A stretch of DNA of 64,000 bases from Riptortus pedestris. Its lineage: Eukaryota; Arthropoda; Insecta; Hemiptera; Alydidae. Below are positions 54,815-64,000 of this stretch, one piece after another (positions within the stretch are counted from its first letter, which is position 1; each line of letters begins with the position of its first letter). The position numbers were made by a program, and so were the translations under genes. The notes below the pieces were generated by a model. It worked only from the letters and a program-made list of their open reading frames with translations. It did no database searches and was not told where the DNA came from. The DNA is taken from NCBI GenBank assembly GCA_019009955.1, contig CM032233.1, positions 115,574,501-115,638,500 of the forward strand, read 5' to 3'.

Positions 54815-55282
54815 ATTGATTTAATTTTCTTACTGGAGCTTTATTCAAGTCTTGACGTAACTGCCTTGGTGTTAAGGTTGAATCTGTTTATAAGTGTACT
54901 ACTGAAGAGGCGTCATGAAGGATATGAAACATGTAGGAGAATATTAGCTATTCAACTCATGTAAGAAAGATTAAAAGCCACAAAGTAAAAGATTGTTTTA
55001 AAATTGGAGCATTTTAACATGAAATGAATGCCCCATAGTTGACGATAGTCAGACTTGCCATGCAAATCCATTGAGAGGTACTAATTCTGATTGCTGTACC
55101 CCCCCCCCCCTTACATGAGGTGGTAATGGTCTAATTGATTTGAATGGTGAGGATTGATTTATTTTTCTTACTGGAGCTTTATTCAAGTCTTGACGTAACT
55201 GCCTTGGTGTTAAGGTTGAATCTGTTTATAAGAGTACTACTGAAGAGGCGTCATGAAGGATGTGAAACATGTAGTGGAATAG
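54815..55282 (+). repeat. Direct duplication (~130 bp, two copies)
   Basis: 54815-54945 and 55153-55282 are about 95% alike by eye. They share TTACTGGAGCTTTATTCAAG, GTTAAGGTTGAATCTGTTTA and CTACTGAAGAGGCGTCATGA. The stretch between them contains a run of C at 55099-55110. The pair lies just before a SINE. Confidence 0.9.
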
Positions 55283-55304
55283 AATAAATAAGTGCAAGTT
55301 ATTT

Positions 55305-55532
55305 GTAAGGTCGTGAGAGTTGCCCCAACGCCCCCCATTAGTCTTAATCTCATATTGTGGTAAACCTAGAGTGGCGAGTTCGATTCTCACCCTGGGTAGT
55401 AGGAATTTATTTAGTGACGGACTCATTAAAGGAATTCCTTAGTCCCACCCTGAATATTGTTCTAACCTGTAGATAACCCGTCCAAATTAGCCATAGTAGC
55501 ATAAAGTGGACGTAAATAAATAAAAAAAAAAA
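55305..55532 (+). repeat. tRNA-derived SINE
   Basis: A tRNA-like head with a B box (GAGTTCGATTC near 55377) is followed by the body AGGAATTTATTTAGTGACGG, TTAGTCCCACCCTG, then the tail CCAAATTAGCCATAGTAGCA with AAAGTGGACGTAAATAAAT and an A run. It matches the inverted copy at 62970-63180 along its whole length. The apparent frame containing RVRIELATLGLPQY read from the opposite strand is a by-product of the tRNA-like head. Confidence 0.8.
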
Positions 55533-58014
55533 AAACTAACTAATAGTGACAATTTTACAGTTAAACAGTAGTTATTATGATTAATCCTTCAAGGCATATC
55601 AATGTGAATTTACACACTCAAGCACATATAAATTAATTTACCTTTACAGTTTATTTAAAAAATGTCTATTAATGTTATTTTGGTTTAAAATTAAAAAAAA
55701 GGGTTTTTTTTTTTCATCCATGAAAAATAATAAATTTTACCGAAATATTTGAAGCTGTTTCGGAGTCATTGCAGGTGATGCTTTCAATGAATGGCTTAGA
55801 GGAAGCATGCGTGCTCCAATCTTCTATATAATGCAAATTGTTTTAGAATAAAACTTTCTTAAAGAATTTGATTGTTATTATTTTAATAAATTCAGTAAGT
55901 TTAAAATTACAAAATAAGGAAACAACCAATCTTATACAATGGTGGGTTTGTTGCCAATGGAGGTGTGCTTTAGTGTGTAATTATAACTTAAATAACCAGT
56001 GACATGGGACTCTCCTTAGTTACAGTGGGAAAAACAAAAAAAAAAAAATGAAAATTAAACATTACTGATGAATTGTCTTAGGGTGGTGGTAGAGGTGCCA
56101 GCAAGTTATCATATAAATGGGTTTTTATACTTGTTTCAGTGAAATCCACAGAGCAGAACTTATTAATCTGTAATATTAAAAGAAAAAGAAGAAATTAGTC
56201 CCATTTAAAAGCCTAGACATTAGAAATTACTATGTACACTTGCTAAATAATTACCTGAATAATATTAAATATTTATTACTTGAAAAACGCATTGTAACGT
56301 TTTTAATCATTTCCTCATATATTACTTACTTATCATTGTAAAATAAGTAAATGAAAAATCTGGTGTGGGCATCTTATGTCAGCCTTGTACTCCTATTAAC
56401 ATGACTTCCTATGTAATTGAATGAAGTGTTTTGATAGACTTCATTTAAAATTATTTAATTTGAAACTTATGTATAATATCTCTGTTCTAAGGCATCAGAT
56501 CAAAAAATGTCATAGAACACTATTTATAGATCTTTTCACGATTTACAAAAATTGTTCTATACTAATTTTTTGTATCTATAATAGGTAAAGAGATGTGCTT
56601 TTTTTAATTTTTACTCTCTATAACCTCCCCTCTTCCTTATTTGATTTTGATCAAAAGGAGAGATACATATCTAGGTGTTACAACAGTAATAAATATGAAA
56701 TCTTAACATTCTAAGGCTAGTTGTTTTTTGGAAAACTAGATGTGTACATAAATGCAGTTGAAACTAGTGAAAATGGGCACAGAGAAGGACAAAACATATA
56801 ATTTTTCAAAATCTGAAATCCCTAAATTTTCATGATTATAATACTTCCGTTACTTCATAAAAAAAAAAGACACACTGTGTTGACTATATGACCTGACTCA
56901 AGCCATGAGCAGGTGGAAAGCCTTTTCTCAATATGAGCTGATTATACCAAAACATTATTATTGTTGGAGTTTTTACATAACACATATTACTATTGAATAT
57001 TTATATTATCAATAAGAATTGATTAAAATATCTGGTAAAGGCACTTGAATAAATATCATCAACAGTCAAAGCTGTTTGTTTTGTCCTTTTAGTGAAATAT
57101 TGGATTCAAATGAACCATGTAAGTGTTCATTATGGAAGACTTATAGTTGGCCCTTTAAATGGATGCAAGTATTTCAACAAATTTGGTGATATGAGTAGTT
57201 TTTATCTTTAGCATCATTAAATCTGTATTCAAATACAAACAATGATCTTGCTTGATCATTAGTGATATTTATTCAAAAGTTACGTCTTTTAGGAATCTTC
57301 AAAAGCAGTACTACTTATTTCACAGTTTTTGGAGTTGTTTTTTTAAATTAAATAAAAGGTTCAACACTAAATTAGATGAATTTTATCTTACAACTTCTAC
57401 TTATTTGTATGATTAAAACTTAACTTTACATGTAAAATTCAAGTGCTTTATATTTCTGAGAGTACAAATAATCATATTTTAAAAAAAGAATGAATATTAA
57501 TTATTATTTGTGGATTTTAATTGAAAATATGACCTTTGTAATATCTAATACATTTTTAATGGGCCTGTTTCTTCTTACCTTTTTTTAGTAAAATATTAAT
57601 AAGATCTGCTCTTGGGATAAAGAAGTATTTTCCTTTGGAGCACCCATTTTCTGATTTTGCATACTGGAATGGAACTAATGGGTTAACATTTCTTTTGGAA
57701 AAATCCAAATTTTTATATGAATGAACATAAGTACTGCTGATACTACCTCTCTCTGCTATGTATCTCAACCAGGTGGCTATTGTTAACCATCTGTCTAAAG
57801 TGTTTCTTACTTTATATTATCAATTTCGTATTTGAAGTCAATTTCCCACTCTGGTGTGCCACCTTCTCTTACCAAGGACAAGCATTTTCGTCAAAAAGAC
57901 AAATATTTTTGTCAAAACTACTTTCTCCTAAGTCTTTGAAAGAAGTTTGTAATTACATCAAATTTTTTCAACTATTAATTTCTCATTAGTCAATGTACAA
58001 AAACAATTTAATAG
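55533..58014. other. AT-rich stretch, no gene confirmed
   Basis: No gene is confirmed. Two - strand frames at 57579-57755 and about 57895-57960 end at GTAAGA-type donors and read protein-like (SSTYVHSYKNLDF, FIPRADLINILLKK; SSFDKNICLFDENACPW), but they cannot be joined in frame with the sites seen. Part of 56390-56640 resembles 27255-27480. Confidence 0.3.
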
Positions 58015-58080
58015 ATGCCCTATTCTAATTAGTCTTAGTTGCTTGAAATGGATGTAAATTTTATTTGCAATAAAATAAAT
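58015..58080 (+). repeat. SINE 3' tail fragment
   Basis: TTCTAATTAGTCTTAGTTGC followed by a GGATGTAAAT-type stretch and an A-rich end matches the SINE tail. The head is missing. Confidence 0.5.
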
Positions 58081-58617
58081 GGTTATTAATCATATTAAAA
58101 TATTTATTAAAGTAATTTTAATTTCTATTAATATTATTTGTCACTCCTTCAACATTCTGTCACATCTACCACAATAGGCCATAGTAGTTTTATGACTAAT
58201 ATCAGATTAATGTAGATTATCAGGCGTATGTCTACTTCTTAAAAACACCGACAAATTATTGGACTCTTTAATTTATATTACTGGTTTGACTTAAAAAGAA
58301 TTCAACTAACATTAATTGACATTGGTTCATCAACTTCTAATATACTTAATTTAAATATTTTCTCTCAGTGACTTATATGTTTTTTGTATATTTATCTTCA
58401 GTCCACAAATAACTTTTATATCCTCAACTATAATTTTAGAGTATTTCATTAAAATTAATTGAGGACAGTTACGTTGGAACCTCGGGTAAATATTATAAAT
58501 TACTGAGCACATGAAAAGTTATGTTTAATCATTTCTTGTATTAATCTCAATCGCCGAATATAGCAAGTATTATTAATAGCCAAAATTATTTTTGACACAG
58601 TATTTGAAGAATTAAAA

Positions 58618-59050
58618 GTCCGTCACGCAGGGGCTGCGTAAACTAAGCAGATTTCCCACGTGAAGTTATACAATAGAGAAATTTCACAAGAGTCAAGCAG
58701 TTAAGGAAACGACAGTCTAGCTTTCGGTGGATAGTCGCCCAGCCGTTAGCCGCCCAGATTTAATAAAAATGCAAATATCTCGGTTAATATTCAAGATAGA
58801 GAATAAATGTATATAACAATATTTATGGTAAATTTAATTTGCAATAAGATTGATTCTGTACAATTTTTCGATCCGATGTGTAGTAACGGAGATATTTCGA
58901 ATTTTCGAAAATCCTCCCCTCTAAACCCCCCCCCTCCCACTGGTCCGATTTCAGCCGTTAACGAACTTGATCTTTCTTTTTACATAAAACAACTAAATAT
59001 CGAGTTTGGTAACGATCAAACAAAAATTGCGACCGCTAGAGCGGTAACAG

Positions 59051-59114
<64 letters not shown>

Positions 59115-59240
59115 TTTTGAACGGACCTCATTTTCGTCATCTACTAAGTAGGATCGATGGACATTTGAAGAAAAATTTCGAAAATTCCGTCATGAGTACA
59201 ACCTCAATAGCTCATTTCCCTTAAGGGAAATCTGCTAAAA
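58618..59240 (+). mobile_element. HINE-like element, best-preserved short copy
   Basis: This is the reference copy for the family. It starts GTCCGTCACGCAGGGGCTGC, with AGCAGATTTCCC from 58646. The blocks CTCGGTTAATATTCAAGATA, CAATTTTTCGATCCGATG, a C-rich tract, CGATTTCAGCCGTTAACGAA and GCGACCGCTAGAGCGG follow in order. Next come a 57-bp TA tract at 59054-59110 and the motif GACCTCATTTTCGTCATC. It ends with the near-perfect palindrome TTTCCCTTAAGGGAAA and TCTGCTAAAA at 59240. It has no coding capacity. Confidence 0.92.
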
Positions 59241-60716
59241 CCCAATATAATATGATCATTTATTGGCATTTTAGGATATTAATATTTAGGTTTAAAGATT
59301 TACACTAATAAAAATAATCCCAATTAGCCTTAGTTGCAAAAAGTGGACGTTAATCAATAATTTAAATTTAATAAGAATAATAATTTTTTGCTCATTTTTT
59401 TTATTATTATTAGAATCAGTTGAGGCAGAGCTGCAGAAAAAAAAACTTACACTTTATACTACTATTTTAAAAAAATATGTAAAATTTAAAAAAAAATGTC
59501 ATTTATATTGCATTGGCCGGTAGGTGAGGGTTAGACATTTTGGTGTCTTGAGTAAAAGCCAATCCCCCCCCCCAAAAAAAAAAAGTTTATTAGCGCATAG
59601 CTCACATCCGGCAAGTGTTGAGCTAACAGCCCTCTGGCTGTACTGAAGATGGGATTATTGCCTGAAAAGTGCTGTGAACTAGCAAATGTTTTGTGGGAAA
59701 CTCGAAATACCAATAATTTTTATTGGAATGAATATGACATGGAATTTGTATACTTCAAAATGTCAAGTATCTGTTTTGAAATAAATATTAAACAAAATGA
59801 ATGATAGATTGTCCATTAGTATTTTAATGTATTTCTGTGAATAGGATAAAGTTTGGATGGATGAATTCTGCAGAAAAAATGTTTGCTGGTGAAAATGGTT
59901 AGTGGAGTAGTTAGTTTGTTTAGCTAAATTCATCACCCAAAATAATCAACTGGATTTCATTTTAAATATACCTCAAGGTTTAAACAAACATAAAGTTCAG
60001 ATATATTTATCTGGGTACCTAATTTCACCTATGAAATAAAGGTCGGTCACAATTTTCAGGATCAAATGAATCTTTAAAAATATAAAAAAACAGGCACTAT
60101 CAAGCAATATCCACAGCTCACAAGATATTTAAAATTGAACAAAATTATAAATCAGTAATTAAATATATTTATTGATAGACATTCATATGCAAGTTACCAG
60201 TGAAGTTTATTTCATGAAATAAGTTGTTTATTTATTTATCCCATTAATAAGAATTGACTACTTTTAATAAATATTATTTATTTTGAGGATTTTTCATATT
60301 TAATAAATATGTTTGTTAATTCTTACACAGGCTTTTTACCATATAGTAAAAATTATTATTACTCTTCATCTCTTTGAATTGAAATTGCTAATTTATTTTG
60401 ATAGATATATTTGTGCTCTCCGAATTTAAAAAAAAATATTAATACATAATTTCTCAAAATTTGTTTCTGTTTAGTTTACTATAAGAAGTGCCCTAGTGTT
60501 ACTATTTTTTTTTCTGTTAATTAAAATGGTTTACATGGTATCTATATGCGGCATGTATGTGTGTACATAATCTTTATACTTTTGAGGAAGAGCAGAAGAT
60601 TTGTAATTATAAAATAACATAATTCAGTATGAATGGTGTTCAATAATCCTAATTTCTTGTTCTTTTGTTGAGCTGTCTTGTTAGTTGAGTGTTATACATA
60701 AGATCATAAAATTTCC
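59241..60716. other. AT-rich stretch, no gene
   Basis: Only a SINE 3' tail (59310-59365, CCAATTAGCCTTAGTTGCAA and AAAGTGGACGTTAATCAAT) is recognised. The rest is unassigned. Confidence 0.5.
59310..59365 (+). repeat. SINE 3' tail fragment
   Basis: The tail block CCCAATTAGCCTTAGTTGCA followed by AAAAGTGGACGTTAATCAA is identical in layout to the SINEs at 55305 and 62970. The tRNA-like head is lost. Confidence 0.6.
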
Positions 60717-60880
60717 TACTCCTAGTAATTATCTTCAACTATTTGTACTATACTAAGTTCTTAAGTTTTGCCTCCTAGTAATTATCTTCAACTATTTATA
60801 CTATACTAAGTTCTTAAGTTTAGCCTCCTAGTAATTATCTTCAACTATTTATACTATAATAAGATCTTAAGTTCTGAGCT
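60717..60880 (+). repeat. 53-bp tandem repeat, ~3 copies
   Basis: Three consecutive units begin CTAGTAATTATCTTCAACTA at 60722, 60775 and 60828, giving a 53-bp period with very few differences in the first two. Each unit also holds TACTATACTAAGTTCTTAAG. There is no coding potential. Confidence 0.9.
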
Positions 60881-62969
60881 TTTAGTGGGTTCAGTAATTT
60901 AGAACTTTATTTTTTGGGTCTCTTGGTGACTTGAGGAATCAGCATTTTTGTTTATGGTAGTTTATTTGGATTGATTTTATAGATAATCAATATTAGTGAT
61001 ATCAATTATTAAAAAACATAAATTTTAAGTTTAAAATTTGCCATTACCTTATCTGAAAGTAGTCCTCTTTGAGTTTATTGTTTCTTTGTTTTTATTTATT
61101 ATCAATATGTTAAAGAACAGTGAAGTTATCAGATTTCTATTTAGTCATTATATCTGCCAGGGTTGAATATTGAACTACTGGGAAGAAACTATGTAAATAT
61201 TGTAGACAGTTTAATTATACATTTTAGGATAGTTAAGGGATATTTTTAATTGTTTCTAAATTATACAGTATTGAAATTTTATAGTTAGGAATTATTTAAG
61301 ATGATTGTTTTTCTTCAAACATCCATGTATAAAGAAATTGCTTAATTAACTATTATTTAACTACTCTCTCACTTTTTGAGCTTTTTATTTTAATTGTTTT
61401 TTTTAATGGCTTATCTCAATGAGGCTTACCGTATTTATTGATTATACTTTGATTAATTTTTTTGTATTATTATGAATTCATTTATAAAGCAGGTGTAATA
61501 TGTAGCCCTCATTTAAATAGAATATGGCAACATTCCTTTTTTATTCTCTAAAAGTATATAATTTTTATTAATTATTGACCCCTAGATTTTTACATTTCTA
61601 ATTTATGTGAATAGAGCATCAGTCCATCATTTTTAATATTTTCATTTATTTTTTTTTTAATTACATAACTTAAACTGTGAAGTACAAAGTGTTAATAATA
61701 TATAAGACTTGGTGAAGTAAGAGATCTGAGTTCGTCTTGAACTAAGTCATCTACCAGTAAATAAAGTAGCAGACTTAGTTCCAAAAGCTGGATCTCTACT
61801 TCTTTACAATAAGTCCCTATTTCTTTTCCTTTTAAAACCTCTGTACCTTATTTAAAAATATATTTGTACTCCCAGTGAGTTTTTCATAAACATACAAAGC
61901 CAACAATATGAATAGTTGCCAAATTAGTTAGTCATCACTTATTTTTATCTTACAAGTTACTTCTAATTGTTGTAATGTGTGACTTCTAAACCCCAATTTT
62001 TTCAAGGTTTTGGGTTGAACATCAAAATAAACAGCACTTCACTACAATTATTTATTGATCTACAAGTTTTCCATCTTTTTGATACCTCATCAAGACCATT
62101 TTTACATACTCATTCTACTATCTTCTGCTTAATTCTCTTCTTCAGTAACTGTGCTGATTCTCATATATAACTTTTTTTTTTTTTGAACAATTTATATTTT
62201 GTATCGATATGTTTCAATTTGTCTTTTAATTTACTCTAAATGTTCATTATTTGTCCTGAATATTCCCATTACATTTAGTCTTTACCTTTGCAATTTTTTT
62301 TTTTTATTTTTCCTGCTATCGCATTACATTTGAACGTGCAATAATTAATTCTTCCTAGCTCTATTTGGTGTATAACTTTCCTTTTGTGTCTATTTGATGA
62401 TAAATAAGTTCATTTATGAATTGAATCAAAATTTAATTTTCTCAAAATGTTATGTGGTGAGCCTTCTTTCTTGATGTGGGTTGATTAGCAGAATGTAGTA
62501 GAACAGTTATGTGATAGCAACTATGTGCTCAAATATCTAAAAATACTCTTAATGAGGCATCAGAAAATGTGAAACCAGTAGAGCAATAAAGAATCGAAGT
62601 GAAAGGAGCAATTTATTAAACTGCCCCAAACCCTGAAGAAACAATTTCTAATATTGTGTTTACACTAATGGAAATGTCTGAAGCTTTTGAGTAATTCCGT
62701 GGCCAATAATAAATATGAAAATTTGTAAACTAACTTATAAAAAGAAAAAAATAAGTTTAAAATTTAGATTTTTTTTTTACTGGAAAAAAACTATATTGTT
62801 ATTGTTTGAGAAATGACTGCTAAAATATATGTTTAAATTATAATTAACTTAAAATTCTAAAAATGGTACTGCCGTTATTAATTAGTGCCTAATTACAATC
62901 CTTTCTAATGAGTTATTAAATGAAGGTTATCTGTTACAACTGGCAATTTAATATTATTATTTATTAACA
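60881..62969. other. AT-rich stretch, nothing recognised
   Basis: No gene, RNA or repeat family was recognised in this stretch. Confidence 0.5.
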
Positions 62970-63180
62970 TCCATTTTTTTGCAATTATGGCTAATTTAGA
63001 TGGGTTTTCTCTAGGTTACCACCCTTTTCTAGCCAGGGTGGGACTAAGGATTTTATTTAATGAGTTCATCACTAAATAAATTCCTATTGTCCAGGCGGAA
63101 GTCGAACTCGCCATTCTAGGTTTACCCCATGAGAGTAAAGCAGCGCTTTAACTCACTGGCGAACATGAGCGTTATGGTAA
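62970..63180 (-). repeat. tRNA-derived SINE (inverted)
   Basis: Read on the - strand: an A-box-like CGCCAGTGAGTTAAAGCGC, a B box in GGCGAGTTCGACTTCC, AGGAATTTATTTAGTGATGA, TTAGTCCCACCCTGG and the tail CTAAATTAGCCATAATTGCA. It has the best tRNA-like head of the family copies here, so it shows the tRNA origin most clearly. Confidence 0.8.
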
Positions 63181-63392
63181 TTTATATGCAGATAGATTTA
63201 CCAAATAAAATCTTTATTCTGGCATCAAATGGGTGCTAACCTTTAAATAATCTGCACCAACTGTCCTTAGTAAAGTGAGTACAGCTATTATTAAAGTACA
63301 TATAACTTTTAAAAAAAATAAACAAACAATTGTTTTATGAAAATTATAATACAGAAAACATAGTAGTTAATAGAAAACTGATAATTTGATCT

Positions 63393-63590
63393 GTGCTAGG
63401 TCTTCTATATGTTTGGGAATACTCTAACCTAGTATATTTCCACTCTATAGAAATTCTGAACGTCATAATGGATTCTAAACTTATTGTAGAGCACATTGTT
63501 CATCATTTTGAAAATGCCAGAGGTAGAGTACTTACAACTACAGAACACCTTACCTCTCACACGCCAGTCATTAGTATGGCTCTACACTAG
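63393..63590 (+). other. Open frame, unrecognised
   Basis: The frame is 65 codons long and its second half reads MDSKLIVEHIVHHFENARGR. It is preceded by a CTCTATAG that could be an acceptor. I do not recognise it, and the length is within chance expectation. No function is assigned. Confidence 0.2.
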
Positions 63591-63771
63591 TACCATACAA
63601 AAATACCTGCAGTGGGATTTGTTAATGCAAGGTGGAAAAGTACAGATACCCAATTCTATTTCTTAATAATTTATATGCATTATAATAATGAAATCATTTT
63701 TATTTTTATTCATTTTGTGCATTTTGTTTTATATATGATCATATTTACTTACAATTATTAAGTAAAAAAGT

Positions 63772-63871
63772 GTTGTCATACCTTTCGGTGGAGACCGTCG
63801 TCACTGGCTGATCGTCGAGTACAGCTGGCCGGCAGCCAATGACGACGGTCTCCACCGAAAGGTATGACAAC
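63772..63871. repeat. 39-bp-arm hairpin
   Basis: Arms 63772-63810 and 63833-63871 are reverse complements with one mismatch (GTTGTCATACCTTTCGGTGG at the outer end), around a 22-base loop. It is markedly GC-richer than its surroundings. The inner part (ACTGGCTGATCGTCGAGTAC) also occurs, diverged, near 35150-35270 and 51935-51955, so this may be the end structure of a repeat family. Confidence 0.95.
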
Positions 63872-64000
63872 AGTATTATTTATATTGGCGGTTCTAACCC
63901 TTTATTTGAATTACAAGTAAAAAAGTCTCATGCAGTAACAAATGATAGATTAAAGTTAAAGAATGGTGATGATATAAGTCAGTTTAGGGGATCCATTTTC

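Noticed and set aside
55340..55400. tRNA gene suggested by the B box
   Set aside because: Only the A and B boxes are tRNA-like. The sequence continues into a SINE body and tail, and no full cloverleaf is evident.
55226..55426. - strand frame containing RVRIELATLGLPQY, resembling many predicted proteins
   Set aside because: It reads the tRNA-like head of a SINE backwards, a common source of false predicted proteins.
58807..59151. Open frame with NPPPP and FGNDQTKIAT stretches, also seen at 28864-29283 and 19615-19860
   Set aside because: The similarity between these frames comes from the nucleotide conservation of the HINE-like element. The frames run into the TA tract, the starts differ, and other copies have stops, so there is no sign of protein-level selection.

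Overview
The window looks like an AT-rich, repeat-laden arthropod-type nuclear genome. The coding sequences, splice sites, tRNA-derived SINEs, Tc1, PIF/Harbinger, hAT, Ty3/gypsy and rolling-circle elements are all eukaryotic. The thrombospondin and SSDP proteins are metazoan. A crustacean such as a copepod would fit the base composition and Tc1 content, but the sequence alone does not prove a species. Two host genes are recognisable, both on the + strand.

From 7.9 to 32.8 kb lie seven exons of a thrombospondin gene: the end of the coiled-coil pentamerisation segment, six EGF-like modules, and the start of the type 3 calcium-binding repeats. All splice phases agree across the exons. The N-terminal exons lie upstream of the window. 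The last exon visible (ending 32831) has a good donor site, but no further thrombospondin exon is seen. From 48.8 to 50.2 kb is an intact, uninterrupted 439-codon SSDP/SSBP gene, followed by a long AT-rich 3' UTR. If the thrombospondin gene continues beyond the window, SSDP sits inside one of its introns on the same strand.

Most of the rest is mobile DNA. The dominant family has about 17 copies or fragments between 0.5 and 59 kb. It has a GC hairpin at the 5' end, a 12-bp subterminal inverted repeat (AGCAGATTTCCC at the left, GGGAAATCTGCT at the right end), an internal (TA)n tract, a palindrome next to the 3' terminus and an end reading CTGCTAAAA. This matches the layout of Helentron-associated interspersed elements (the DINE-1/HINE type), called here HINE-like. 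One copy has grown a 1.4-kb, 20-bp satellite out of its own 3' end. A Tc1 element in another copy lies within a 2.5-kb palindrome. A second rolling-circle family with a canonical Helitron 3' end carries internal repeats of about 290 bp. A PIF/Harbinger relic with MADF and transposase pieces is split by a hAT element, and both retain target-site duplications.

Layout: 0-7.9 kb, HINE-like, Tc1 and Helitron composites plus satellite; 7.9-32.8 kb, thrombospondin exons separated by repeat-filled introns; 32.8-48.6 kb, intronic or intergenic sequence with Helitron, a DDE transposase pseudogene, SINE and local duplications; 48.6-52.6 kb, SSDP; 52.6-64 kb, AT-rich sequence with SINEs, one complete HINE-like copy, small tandem repeats, a near-perfect hairpin and a few unrecognised coding-like stretches on the - strand.
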